64,000 bases of DNA from Lepraria neglecta (taxonomy: Eukaryota > Ascomycota > Lecanoromycetes > Lecanorales > Stereocaulaceae). Each line of letters begins with the position of its first letter. Position 1 is the first letter of the stretch. The stretch covers positions 4,402,001 to 4,466,000 of the forward strand of contig CM065649.1 of NCBI GenBank assembly GCA_033220425.1, in the 5' to 3' direction. This document shows positions 11,640-22,828 of the stretch, in pieces. The notes under the pieces were generated by a model that was given only the letters and a program-made list of their open reading frames with translations, ran no database searches and had not been told where the DNA came from. A program made the translations under genes and the position numbers.

Positions 11640-12755
11640 ATGGCTGCCTCCACTGGTCCAGTCGAAGCCGACAATCCCACAGTCAAAGCTAACAACGCTC
11701 CAGTCGAAACTGATGGACCCCCAGTCAAAGCCAATAACACTCCAGCCAAAGTCGATGAAAATCCAGTCGAAAATCCAGTCGAAAATCCAGTCGGGGCCGA
11801 CGACCGTCTAGTCGAAGCCGGTGACCCTCCAGTCGAAGTCGATGAACCCTCTGCCAGCCTACTCTTCGGCCTAGCAGCTGAGATACGCCAGGAAATCTAC
11901 GAGAACGTCCTAATCCACCCTGTAAAGCTTCAGCCAAATGGCCCCAGCTATCAAACAGGCGATGAAGGCTCCCATGGTGTCTCTACAAGCATCCTCCGGA
12001 CTTGCCGCTTAATCCATGACGAGGCCTATCCCATCCTTTACCGCAAGAACTTCCTCGAATTCCACGACAATCAAAGCGAGGCGGTCTACAATGATTATCC
12101 CAGCGATGAATCCGGCGATGAATCCGGCTATAAATCGGGCTATAAATCCATCGACATATCCATCGATAATCTCTTGGACGTGCCACCACTCCAGCCAATT
12201 CTACCATTCCCCGAAGACCGCCTCTCGCTCGTCAAACGCGCCTCTGTCCAGATCAATCCTTTGATATACGGCAGCACAAGAACGATGGCCGCATTCCTGA
12301 CGACCCTTGCCGAATCAGACAAGAAGGACCGTCAACTTGAACTGTCAATCAGCATCCATCTATATATCGTGAGTGACGCGGATAACTTCCACTCGCAATG
12401 CCCAGAACCACTTGGCTCCGACAAATTCCTCTATGGAGAAAACCCTCTAGTACCTGCGATATTCTCGCTTATCGCGGTCAAGAAATTGCACATCATGATA
12501 CTCAACGAGGCAGTTTTTGAGTTTGGCGTGGCCGATGAACTGAAGGCGCGTTTCATGTTGGAGGGAGGATCTGCAGAAAGCCGTTCCATCACTATTAAGA
12601 AAGGGTGTGGCTTCACGCATCAATTCCTTGAGGAAGACGCAACCGACCTTGACGACGGTGAGCAGTGCGATTTCTGTGGAAACAAGTGGAAGGACATCCG
12701 GGACGGTAAGGCGGACTTCACGTATGGCGATCATATGCCGCGAGTTTGGGACTAG
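11640..12755 (+). CDS. 2EXR/F-box-like protein with N-terminal PV repeats
   Basis: A single exon of 371 codons begins with an ATG in the context CAACC. Residues 5-70 are about ten degenerate repeats of roughly 6-10 residues built on PVE/PVK plus A-D or A-N. Then comes LLFGLAAEIRQEIYENVLI, the start of the fungal 2EXR (F-box-like) domain, followed by the usual ILRTCRLIHDEAYPILYRKN. A second short repeat, SGDESGYKSGYKSIDISIDN, lies at about 157-176. The C-terminus has a CxxC pair (CDFCGNKW), perhaps a metal site. Such proteins form large expanded families in Pezizomycotina, mostly of unknown function. I infer no enzyme activity. Confidence 0.85.
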   Translation: MAASTGPVEADNPTVKANNAPVETDGPPVKANNTPAKVDENPVENPVENPVGADDRLVEAGDPPVEVDEPSASLLFGLAAEIRQEIYENVLIHPVKLQPNGPSYQTGDEGSHGVSTSILRTCRLIHDEAYPILYRKNFLEFHDNQSEAVYNDYPSDESGDESGYKSGYKSIDISIDNLLDVPPLQPILPFPEDRLSLVKRASVQINPLIYGSTRTMAAFLTTLAESDKKDRQLELSISIHLYIVSDADNFHSQCPEPLGSDKFLYGENPLVPAIFSLIAVKKLHIMILNEAVFEFGVADELKARFMLEGGSAESRSITIKKGCGFTHQFLEEDATDLDDGEQCDFCGNKWKDIRDGKADFTYGDHMPRVWD

Positions 12756-12830
12756 CAAAGGCTTCGACCAGACGGGCCTCACGTGATTGGTACGTTGTCT
12801 TTTCACCCTTCTTACGGCTTTTCTCGCTCA

Positions 12831-12992
12831 ACGACTGACAACTAGCAGCAAGAAATGAGGTGCTTGATATGGCATTCACGTGCCATCATGCCAATACAGA
12901 TTTTAGCCTGAGCACGACTGACAAGTAGCAGCAAGGAATGGCCTGCTTGATATGGTGTTCGGGCTCCCAATACCGAGTTTAGCCTGGAACAA
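12831..12992 (+). repeat. tandem duplication, ~80-bp unit, two diverged copies
   Basis: Copy 1 (12831-12913) and copy 2 (12914-12992) both begin ACGACTGACAA and share TAGCAGCAAG-AATG, TGCTTGATATGG and TTTAGCCTG in the same order. Substitutions and a small indel separate them. The repeat lies just downstream of the 2EXR gene and holds no open frame. Confidence 0.8.
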
Positions 12993-13452
12993 GAATAGCA
13001 CAATTTGAATAGCAAGAAGCTGAAAACATGACACTTTAACACAAAGAAGTACACTCAACGTGCCAGACTCCTGTTGCAATCTCAAGCTTTTCTAGCATCC
13101 GAAGCTTAATTGGCCACAGCGGCTACAGCAATATTCCCCTCCCAAGGTCTCAGACATCCTTGAAACTCGCCAGATTTATATCAATAGTTGACAAGTCACT
13201 CGGAGCAGAGCCAGATCAACTTGATCGTATTGCATTCGGCACTTAAAACTACCTACAGCGACGCACTTTGCTAGCACACATTCTATATTCCGGGGTATCA
13301 CTATAAATAATCAACGCCTCCCAAAAACGCCCAGCGCCCCCAACCTGTCTATACCCATGTCCTCTATATTCATGACCTTTGTGGGAGGCAGCCCAGCTGC
13401 TCCTCATTTCCAAAATCCATTCACCATATCACTCCAGCCGCCAAAGAGCCAT
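12993..13452. other. intergenic, no supported gene
   Basis: A TATAAATA-like motif occurs at about 13303-13310. No gene was recognised. Confidence 0.4.
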
Positions 13453-14184
13453 TCATCCCCATGCCTCCCACATTGCATCGTCGTAGACGTTCTCCTCCTG
13501 TGCCTTTTCTCTTTCCCTTTCTTCAGTGACCACGAGCTTTGCTGAGAGTTTGAGGAGCAGAAGGAGTAGCGGGAGAGGGAGACGGACCAGATGGAGTCGT
13601 CTGTTGAGGAACAGGTTGAGGAGGGGGAGCTGAGGGTTGTTGGAGATGAAGAGGCTGAGGTCGAAGAGCGATGAAACGGTCGTCGTGATGAGGGTGAGGT
13701 GGAAGCTGACGTGGGCGCTGTATGTGCTTGTATCGGAGGTTCTTGCAGTGTCAATGGAGAGGAAGAAGTTGCCGAGACCGGCGTCGCTGTCGATAAGGAA
13801 GAGGTGGAAGCGGGTAGGTTGGTGGTTCTGAGGCGGGGGGAGTTGAGTAGTCGAGAGGCGATGGAAGGCATTGCGGTTGCTCGAGAGGTTGGCGTGATAG
13901 TGTGGTAGGCGGTCGAGGGAAGGTTGGGATGTATGCTCTCTTCGGTCTGCTGCGGCTTCTGCGCTGCTTTCTGGGTGACGGAGGTAGCGAGGATCTGGGC
14001 GATGAGGAGGAGGATTCGTAGATGTGGGCGCAGTAATTAAGAGAGTAGAAGGTATTAAGAGGAGAACACCCGCAGATAAACATTGGAAGCGGTGTGAAAG
14101 AGAGTGGCAGCTGATCACAATATCTGTACAGTATAGTGTGTAGAGATTGGTACTTGAGAAAGCGGTGAAGTAGCAGTACCTCAA
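13453..14184 (-). other. possible gene with three long overlapping frames
   Basis: The minus strand here is C- and T-rich and keeps three frames open for 150-243 codons. The longest (243 codons) would encode a protein with hydrophobic stretches, a PxxxP-rich middle and the C-terminal motif VTEEREREKAQEENVYDD. A second frame (13871-13404) starts with ATG and MPSIASRLLNSPRLR, which resembles a mitochondrial presequence but continues Ser/Thr-rich. I cannot choose between them and recognise no domain. Composition alone could keep these frames open. Confidence 0.3.
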
Positions 14185-14206
14185 CGCTTCTTATCACCCC
14201 AAGCAC

Positions 14207-16079
14207 AGACCATGAAACACGAAGGCAGCCAACGCATACAACACCCAGCTGGCTAAATTAAATAGGGTCCTGATGTCAGCACACTTAGCGCTAAACCTAA
14301 CGATCCTTTCGACGCTCGTACCACAGTACCTGACACGCTTTGCCGCATAAGCATGTCAGCAAAGATCCCTACCCCACCATCGTAGCCAGGAAACGAGTTG
14401 AGTTAGGGGGCTACTCCCCAAACCAATCCAAGTGCTGAGAAGAGGCTTCGGAGCAACGAACCCATGCATTGGGGCCTGAAAAGTCTAGATTCAAGGATGA
14501 TGAGGGTACCTTCCAAATGCCGCTGGCCGACTGCCATCTCGACGCCCAGTGGCTGGTGTATGGCTGTTGGCTGGGGCCAAATGGCAAGTTGCTACGCATG
14601 TAGGTAGCAGCCTAGAAAGAGAACGTCCGACGGGAAGATCCGCCTTGCGAGGTGGCACTCTCAGAGCCAATTGATCGCATTGCGCAATCCGGTATGGTGG
14701 TAGTTGTTTCTCGTTGAAGGATCGCAGTTGGAGCGATGGATGTTTCGTGTAGCAGGGATTCTTGACCAGGGGAGGACGCGCGAGTGGTGTCGTGTTAAGA
14801 GTCTAGCGCCTTCAATCTCCGGGGAGGCTTACCCGCTATCTTAGGGCCCTAATCATCGGCACTTGGGAGCTCTTAGGGCTGCTATTCGCTTTAGCTTGCT
14901 GTTTCAGGTTCAGCGCTGAAGGGAAAGCCGATGTTCGTATCAGCGTCCCGAGTTTCAAGCCTCAGCTTCTTCTCTTCTCTATGGCGCATCTATGAATAGC
15001 TGTCCTTTCTGGATGGGCAGACTGCAATGATTACGACCATAAATAATATGTCCGTGTGGACGACGCAAACCACACGGTTATCCTCCGAAGATGGGCCTTG
15101 GACCAACAGCGAGTGAGCACTGCAAGGATAGCCATGCCTGCCGATTTGATTTCTACGTATTTCGGTCATTCTCGTTCCGCCATACGACGTCGGCAAAGGC
15201 GCATACTCAGTTATGGACTGGGTATCTGTATCTTTGACAGCTAGATCGAACATCCGACCATGTTCGTATTCTGCTGGGGGGCCGAATGAATACAATGAGT
15301 GCGGAAGAATCGCCAACGAGCCAACATTTGTTGGGGTCGTTCTTGCTGTGCGAATTTCGTTATTGCTGGGCAATGCTTGTCGCTCTTGCCATACCTCTCC
15401 ATTTTTGCTCCCTTTCCTTCCTTCTGCACTTCCTATCTCGGTGCTTTTTCTCTTCCTCATCCTCATCCTCCTCCTCTACCGTGTCATTAATACGTCTAGC
15501 TTTCCATACCAATCTCACTCTCACTCCATGCTCTAGCATTGTCCGACGAGTAGTGAGACTTGCCCCTTTTAGGGAATTGCTCCAAGTCCTCTTCTTCCCT
15601 CTTCGTGTGACCAGTAGGTTTTTTGTGCTCTCCAGCTGCTCGCTCACGCGTATTATGTAAATAGACGTCGCACTTCCGAGGAAGGAATCCGGAGGCGAAT
15701 CCATCCACTGCTGAGTACCTTAGGCTTCCGTTGATTACTCATCCGTACTTAATGCTCTTCTCGTTAGAAGATTTGGAAGTGATCACCATACTAAAGGACT
15801 GCCCTGAGTCTCTCCAAGCTTTCATAATGTGTTCTCAATAGTATTGCGCTTGATCCCTTGCATTGCATCGTACCTGTTCTTACCAGAGCTCTCATGACGC
15901 GTTAATTCCACGGCGTGGAGTCGCGTCAAAAGGCACATTCCAGCCTACACAATTTCCCACGATGTCTTCAAACCAGCCATCACATCTGTTCAGTCCCTCC
16001 TGTAACTCTCCTCTCCTTCCCTCTTTTCCGTTTCGTCCATGGTATAGTGAAGAGCCGGTCTCCGCCTCCGACTCAAATC
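14207..16079. other. 1.9-kb gap, contains one copy of a dispersed repeat
   Basis: There are many short overlapping frames on both strands but no domain. A repeat copy lies at 15245-15338. The segment 15960-16079 is the leader of the secreted-protein gene. Confidence 0.4.
15245..15338 (+). repeat. dispersed repeat, copy 1
   Basis: It shares the ordered blocks ATGTTCGTATTCTGCT, GGGGGG, GTGCGGAAGAATCGCCAACG, then AGCCAACATTTGTTGGGG with the copy at 17120-17232. The end includes a perfect palindrome, CCAACATTTGTTGG. Confidence 0.6.
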
Positions 16080-16849
16080 ATGAAGAAACTCCCAACCCTT
16101 TCCTTTGCGCTCCTCGTACCACAAGTCACAGCAGCACCAGGACTCTGGGCATGGTTTTGGCAAAGAGAGGGGGGAGACGGCCCTCCTACTCCAGGCACCT
16201 TACCATCACCCTTCATCCCGACTGGCCTGTACACAAACTACCCCACGAATACAGCGTACTATCCCATGAACACAGCCTACGGTGCATACCCAACAGCCTC
16301 AGGGACAGCCTCTGTAACAGGCAGCCTCCCAACAGCAAATTACACCGGCCTCTCCATCACGCTTCCTTATCAGACGACACTCACGACTCAAGCTATCTCC
16401 AGCACAAGCACTTCTCCTGCCACGTCCCTTGGGGGACAGTGCCCGCCGGGTGAAATCCTCTGCAACAGCGCCACGACCTTCTCGCTTTGCATCGGCGCTA
16501 GTTCTGACGCCTCATATGGTTATTTCTTCTTCATGGGCGCAGTAGCCGATGGCTATGCCTGTACGGATGAAGGCATTTTCCCGTGGGATGAGGGCAATTG
16601 CACTCCTGATGGGTTTTTGATGTGTAGCGATGATGCTCCGAGCGAACTTACAACTTATAGCACGTTCTTTTTGTGTGAAGATGGTACGTTCTCCATTCTA
16701 AGAGAGGCTTGGAGACAATGATAGTAAGCTAATAGCGCTATGTAGGAGGCTTGGTGAACATGGGTAATAGTGACATCAACCCCGACACGACATGTGTGGA
16801 CGGGCAGATCATTGCGCCGGAGGGGATAGTGGGCAGTGAGGGAGGTTAG
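16080..16849 (+). CDS. secreted Cys-rich protein, chitin-binding-like
   Basis: Exons 16080-16683 and 16746-16849 join in frame to 235 residues. A signal peptide (MKKLPTLSFALLVPQVTA) precedes a Tyr/Thr/Ser-rich spacer. The C-terminal half has a regular Cys pattern: CPPGEILCNSATTFSLCIG, then GAVADGYACTDEGI, GNCTPDGFLMC, FFLCEDGG and TTCVDGQI. These C-x-x-G and F-x-x-C-x-x-G blocks, repeated twice, resemble secreted carbohydrate-binding (chitin-binding-like) modules of ascomycetes. That is inference from pattern; no named domain is certain. The start was chosen because upstream codons add no signal peptide. Diverged repeats flank the gene on both sides. Confidence 0.8.
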
Positions 16850-17119
16850 ATAGGAATAGTTGTGGTAAAGCATTGGAAGGCGCTCGAAGGTATCTGAATG
16901 ATAGATAGTCATGACCCATACACTAATTCTACACCCCTTTTCGGCTGTTTTCTCAGTCTCATATCTCCCAACTCTCCCTCATATTATGAAATTTATCCAA
17001 CAGCCTCTCCGGCCCAGCTCGGACGTTGTAGCTCTACTTTACGACGTTGCTGCAAAAGCGCGTATGCAAGTGGGCCGCGAGGAGTGTTTTCGACGGCGGT
17101 AGTCGTATCAAAGTGCTAA
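16850..17119. other. 3' flank of the secreted-protein gene
   Basis: I see no gene; the second repeat copy begins at 17120. Confidence 0.4.
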
Positions 17120-17232
17120 ATCAAGCGTCCGCCGATGTTCATATTCTGCTTTCATTTCTGAAGATACGGGCCGGATGGGGGGTGGCGTGAAAATAGTGAC
17201 TGCGGAAGAGTCGCTAACGGAGCCAACTTTTT
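17120..17232 (+). repeat. dispersed repeat, copy 2
   Basis: It matches 15245-15338 in order: CGATGTTCATATTCTGCT, GGGGGG, GTGACTGCGGAAGAGTCGCTAACG, then AGCCAACTTTTTTGGG. It is diverged by substitutions and by a longer middle. Same orientation as copy 1, about 1.9 kb away. Confidence 0.6.
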
Positions 17233-17459
17233 TGGGCAACCCAGTGAAGAAAGCGTAGCTGCTTCATGTCATCAATTTCCTGGTTAGCATCTTCTCGTGT
17301 TGCCTTCTCGCCGTACACCCTTGCAAGAGAATAAAGTGACTCCCTTACGTGGATTGCAAGCGTCATCAATGTAAATACCAAGCTCTAAACTTTAGAAATG
17401 TCCGCAGACTAGAAGGGGCTTTCCTGCCTCGGGTGCGAATATGGCCACTTATCAAGGGA

Positions 17460-18290
17460 GCCAATATCCACATAGCCTCAGGTAAAGCCTTGGACCTTCC
17501 CAGCCAATTCCCCAAGTCTTTTGTTGACCTGGCCCTTCGTCCAAGCTCTCTCCGTCGCATTCCCCAGCCCCCGCTCATCCCTATTGCTCGCCCTCTTCTC
17601 AGACCACTTCATCGTATCCTTCTGCGCCTTGCTCGGCCGTTCTGCCCTATAAGCAGCCTTCAGCTCCTTTCATCCTTTCACACTCCCCACATCCTCGATC
17701 ACCCCATGGCCCTCCCCGCCGGTACACATGAAGAAATCCGTAGAATCTTTCCTTCCTACAAGCGTAATTTCATGGTGCTAGTAATCGCCGAAGTCATACT
17801 CGTACGCAAAGGGCTTGTCTTTATATTTTGACTTTTCGAGCACGTCTTGCAATCGGATTTTCGTGCTGGATTTCTCAGGCGTCTGCGGATGCTGGCGCGC
17901 TTTATCGTGTACGAAATCTACGCCTTTACCACTCATCATGCCGCCAGGCCCATGGGGATCCTCTTCAACGATGCGTAGGAGGTAGCGTGTCTGTGGGCCT
18001 GGGGTGCCGTTCAGCATCATGCTCTGCATCGTTCGCTCCACGGATTCTTCGCGTGTTTCATGCTCATATTGCGCTTCTTCTGCCTTTGACGCGCTTCCTC
18101 GATTGGGTCTTTGATCTTGAAGTTGTAAGTGTGGGTGGAAGCCCAGCCGAATGATATCTGCAATGCCTTGTGGAAGTCTTCGAAGTTCACGTTCGCGGGG
18201 CAGGACAGCATAGGGAAGATTGGGGGGTCGGAGATGCGGTCTGGACAGAGGTGGACCTTTAGGAGGTAGTTCAAAGGAACTCCGAGCTCA
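17460..18290 (-). pseudogene. decayed PRiA4_ORF3-domain (pRiA4b ORF-3-like) gene
   Basis: The N-terminal part (LLKVHLCPDRISDPPIF, FHKALQISFGWASTHTYNF) and the later FAYEYDFGDY are hallmarks of the pRiA4b ORF-3-like domain. This family is shared by bacterial plasmid/IS-associated proteins and fungi and has no settled function. The frame shifts near 18045, where a slip moves reading from KHAKNP to REESVERTM. The conserved DYW of FGDYWEHE reads DY-stop-HHE (about 17778), a TGG to TAG change. A second stop follows SVKG. After the stops the same frame continues protein-like to about 17460. Three lesions in one gene argue for a pseudogene. Confidence 0.75.
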
Positions 18291-18429
18291 TGAGACCCTG
18301 TAACTTGGGAGAAACCTGATTCAATATCTTACCTTGGATCGCACAAATTCTTGTCTAGCTCGCAACATATCTAGCGAACATGGAACATCAGCATACCTAC
18401 AGAAAGGCGGCCCACAGGACTTGTTGTCC

Positions 18430-18900
18430 TTCGCACTCAGGCCCCGGAAAAGAGCTCTCACAACCATAGAGTCACAGCCTCAAGTGATATCATCACTACT
18501 CACCAAACTCCCACTCGAGCTTCGGCAACTCATCTGGCAGCCATGCATCGGCGGACAGAAGATCCTTCTTACACTTGACCCCGGATATCTTCACGGCATT
18601 CGCCCCTCCTCATATCAGTAAAATCTCCTTTCCCTTGTGCTTACCTGCAGACAGATGTGCGTAGTACATCTCTATCTGACTGCTCGGATGAGAATACTGA
18701 CGCAACATGCAGCTACGCCGATGCTATTCCTATCCTCTATTCGCACAATTCTTGCTACCTCAACGCCTCAACGCTATCCGTTCTCTCATTTTTCACTGGA
18801 CGTTTCGTCCTTCTCCGCCGCAAAGCTTAGGAGCTCGTGATCACGGAGCTTCCCTCTATGACATTGTATAGGCGAATGTTTGGGAGAAGTTGGCTCGGAT
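18430..18900 (+). pseudogene. decayed F-box-like / DUF7730-type gene
   Basis: The first frame carries LLTKLPLELRQLIWQPCIGG, the usual opening of these fungal proteins, and reaches a stop at 18619-18621. The next block, LLSLVLTCRQM (18625-18657), follows. The third, YADAIPILYSHNSCYLNAST, is in a different frame at about 18711-18770. The block order (domain start, LTCRQ, AIPILYS-N) is that of intact 2EXR/DUF7730 proteins, so this looks like one gene broken by at least one stop and one frameshift. I found no downstream coding continuation with confidence. Confidence 0.65.
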
Positions 18901-19415
18901 GCAGGTCTTGAGAATTTGCGAGTAGAGCTTGATATCCCATCATTCAGGCACCAAGAGTGGAGCGTAATAGAAGCTGAGCTCTTCGAGCCTGTTAAGGCTG
19001 TCGTGAGACCAAAACGTTTCGTTTTGGAGGTCCCATTTCCTAGTGGGGCCGGACGAATTTGCACTGACTGGGCTACCGTGTGTGGTTGAGAGATGTAGCG
19101 GGGATGATGATTGATAGGAGAGCGGAGCTGATAGACGTTTTTCGAATGAAAGGCGATTTTCAGGCTCAGCAAAGTTGAAAACTTGCAGAAGTCACAAAAC
19201 CATGAGCTCAGTATACGTACTTTCCAGGGTTATTGGAGCTACAATTTCCGTATTAAGTAGAGCTGCGAATATTCCAAAAGCAGGTAACATTCCCCTCATA
19301 TCTACCATTATCCTGAATCCGTTATCGAAATCAAGTCAAAATCGCATTCCGCATGCTCAGCTATCAACCAGACCACTCTCATCCTCGGTCCAGTCCCCTA
19401 CCAACTTGCCATTTC
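18901..19415. other. intergenic, no supported gene
   Basis: It may hold the 3' remnant of the F-box-like pseudogene and the 3' UTR of the minus-strand gene ending at 19416. Nothing else is recognisable. Confidence 0.4.
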
Positions 19416-22400
19416 TCAGTTTCGTGGGCCCCCAACTTCCAACTCCACAACCCAAAATCTCTTCCGTCCGCCACTTCCATCGCTCAAATCCCGATCGAAA
19501 CACACCTCTTCTTGCTCCATTTGCTCCAAATCCTTGCGCAATTGCATTCGCATCTCATCTTTTTTGATACTTTGTTCGAGTAAGCGACCCTTCGCATCGT
19601 CCAACCAGAGCTCCCCTGCCCGTTTGTTTGCCATGTTGAGGATGGTGAAGCACCCGTAATCTGTCGTTTCTGCTTGGATGGAATCCCAGAAAAGTGTGCG
19701 GACCGCAAAGACGCGAAGTGGGGCTGTGAAGGCTTTGGATGGGAGTGCGCGCAGGGAAGTGGGTGGTATGAGTTCTATTTGCGCGTCAATTGACAGTTCC
19801 TGAGGGGATCAGGCCGTATGAGTGGTGGCTTACCTCGGTACACGACCGTCTCAATGTGCATTCCCGATACTTCGACTGTGTAGGATCGCATGCCAATCTC
19901 GTCTTGGTCGCAAACGTGGCGCCAATTTCTAGGGTAATTGCCCTGCGGATCGGTATCGAGACGGTGAATTTCTTGCTCTGCGACGACATTCGCTTCAGCC
20001 ATAGTGTAGAACGGGCCGAAAGTGTTTCCCATTGGCTGTTCTTCCTGGTCAACGGGCAATTCGTAGCGCTTGACGTAGTATCTGTACGCAATGTCTGGAG
20101 TTTCGAGTTCGGTTTCTGACATTTCGTCCTCCTCATCGTCGGCATCTCCATCTTCTTCCGCTCCCCATTTTGCCAGTGTGGCATCGGAGATGCTCTTTCT
20201 ACCGGTTGTTGGACGCCCTGCAGGAGTTTGAAGTCCTTGATCAAAGCGGTCGAAGTCAAATTGGAATTCAGCATCCTCCTGTATCGTTGGCTGTGGAGCT
20301 GTGGCTGCAGTTTGCCTAGCTTTGGACGATAGTGGGTTCTCGTGTGCTGATGAAGCGTCGCTATCAGACCCACCCAGCTGAGGGGAAATGGGCTCTTGAC
20401 GCTCAGTCGTAGGTTTTTTGGGCCAAATGGCCGCTCGTCCAGCCCTCGGAATGTACTCCTTGACATCCTTTGGGACACTTGAATGGTCAAACCAACTGCG
20501 CGAGTCTGGGTTGCCATTAACACCAACGCACTTTGTGAAGTGGGCCCGCAGGGTATTTTTAGTGTCAAATTTGCCTTCACAGATGATACAAACCATCCTG
20601 CAGTTTCGCTTAAGACAAAATTGAGGGATCAGCTGAGTGGGTGCCTCGCCACCGGGCACTTTTGATGGGGAGAAAACGCCGCAGACCTCCGTACGTTCGA
20701 GTTCCCTGGCCGCTTTGCTAGATTTTCTCTGCTTGACCAAGCCATTTGTGCGGTACTTGGGAACATTTTTTCTGGCGACTGTTGGCTTCGGAGATCCCGG
20801 AAGTGGCCTATTAGAGATGGCATCTGAGTAGCCTATTGTCGATTTGTGTCCAGAACCATACGCCTGATCTTGCACATCCGGATCGATCAAGAGCAATGTA
20901 TTAACAATATCATCACTATCGTTGGTGCCTTCATCATTCGACGCATCGTCAACGAGTGGCTCCCATTTGGCTGAACCACTGCTCTTGCCGCCAGTAGCTG
21001 CATCTGAAGCTGCGTCTGATCCTTGCTTCCCGTCCAAAGCGTCTGGTTTATTCGCTGGTACTGCGTACAAATCGCCTATAGTAGCCCATGCAGTGTCAGC
21101 ATCATTCTGCATATCTCCCTGCTCATCTACATGCAGCGCATCATCACGCTTCTCCTTTCGACGCTGTCGTTTATGAGCATGATGCTCCTGCTTCGAGACC
21201 ACCTGATCAGGGCGATAAAGCTCCCCCATCGGGATATGAGCCAAAGGCCGCTTCCGCTTCGGATCGGAAACCGGCAATGGAGGTGGCAGGTCTTGGGTGG
21301 TAGATTTCATGATATTGACTGGCTTGGGCGTGGTTTGTGTCTTCGCAGGAGTACTAGGTTCCCTAAGCACTACTCCGTAACGCCCGTGCGGAATGCTTTT
21401 ATACTGTGTGCCCTTGCTGGGAGAAGCTTCGGAGGAAGCTGGGAGGGCTGCGAAGCCGCGTTTTGGTTCTGTCTGCCTGGTGACGTGTCGTTCTGGTTCT
21501 TGTTGTGGGGTTTGAGGCTCCTTAGTAGAAGTACTTGATGCTTCCGTGGAGGAAGCAGGACCTAGCCCGAACAACTTTTGGAACCGCGTGTCCTTGCTGG
21601 AAGAAGGGGCTTCAGAGGATGTCGGAAGAGCTGCAAAGCCGCGTTTTGGTTCTGCCTGCGCTGTAGCAGGTGGGCTCGGTCCATTTTGCGGAGTAGGAGG
21701 TACTTTAGCTGGCGTAGTTTGTGCTTTCGTGGAAGAAGCATGATCTAGAACCATTCTCCCAAAAGGTGCGCTCGAGACATTTCCGTCCTGCGTGTTCTTG
21801 CTTGAAGACAGTGCTTCAGAGGACGTTAGAAGAGGTGCGAAGCCCCTTTTAGATTCCGCTGGTACCGTGACATGTGGAGTCGGATCAGTAGGAAGAGCCT
21901 TAGGAAGCGTGGCCAGTGCTGGGGAGCCGGGCTTTGGATCTTTCGGCGCTGGTCCTTGTTGCTCACGATGCGGCGTTTTACTCGGTGCCACTTTCTCGCG
22001 AAGCTGACCGAGTGTCGCATTTGATCCTGCTCGGACATCTTCATTCGATCCTTTCTTGGGAGCTAGTGCCTGGAGAACCATTTCCACGCTTCGGTCATTC
22101 TTCTCTTCATTCTGTAGACACTGAGCTGCTTGCTCTGCTAACGCCTTCCCTGCACGCTGTCTGGCCAATGTTGAGTGGTTGTTTCTTGCACTTGCCGCAA
22201 TCGCCTTGACTTTGGCCTGGGACTCGCTCCTGCTCTGTTCGGATCCTTGCTGGGGCCTGGTGAATGAGCTGTGGGTGTTTTTCTGAGCAGCTGGTGCGTT
22301 GAAGAGGTGTGGTTCTGGGTGGTGACTGTTATTCTTGGTCTTCTCCCTCTCAGTGGTCGTCGAAGCATCCTTGGTGGCTTGCGACCTCTTGGGACTGTAT

Positions 22401-22828
22401 ATATGGGCGACTGGCGCTTTATGGATCTGGCACCCTGGATCGGACTGCTTCTTCGGATAGTGCGCATACTTTGGTAGGCTCTGATCATATTTCTCACGTC
22501 CTTGAGCAAGAGCCGACGACTTGAGGGATTGATGGTCCAGAGGCTTAGATTTTGAGGCACGCCCTTGGCCCTCAATCTTGATCTCCCGGCCATAGTCCAC
22601 AAAGTCCACGTAGTCTTTAAAGTAGTCGACGACTTCCGACTCATTCGAGTCTCCAGTGTCCTCGTCGCTGTCGTCATCATCCAACATGATAGCATCCTCC
22701 ACGATATTGCCCTTTTGCTGGTTGAGTGAGCCTTGGAGTGATGAAGCTTTCGAAGCAGAAATATCGCCTGTTCGCTGATTGGGGTGCTTTGGTTGGGAAA
22801 GCTGTGCGAGGAGGGAATCTGGCGTCAT
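19416..22828 (-). CDS. large low-complexity protein with a C2HC-like zinc knuckle
   Basis: Exons 22828-19834 and 19774-19416 (donor GTAAGC, acceptor AAATAG) join in frame to 1117 residues. An acidic N-terminus (about residues 45-65) is followed by long basic, Ser/Pro-rich disorder. Three copies of a ~55-residue repeat built on KRGFAxLxxSSEAxSSSK lie at about 330-500. A zinc-binding block, CIICEGKFDTKNTLRAHFTKC, at about 740-760 fits C-x2-C-x12-H-x3-C. The folded C-terminal part includes YRYYVKRYELPVD and, in exon 2, a charged helix near KKDEMRMQLRKDLEQMEQEE. Nuclear localisation is plausible from basic clusters (KRKRPL, HKRQRRKEKR). I do not recognise a named family; a nuclear, perhaps chromatin-related, protein is inference only. 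Confidence 0.8.

Noticed and set aside
22138-22695. 185-codon second minus-strand frame within the zinc-knuckle gene
   Set aside because: It overlaps the real frame entirely and has only biased composition.
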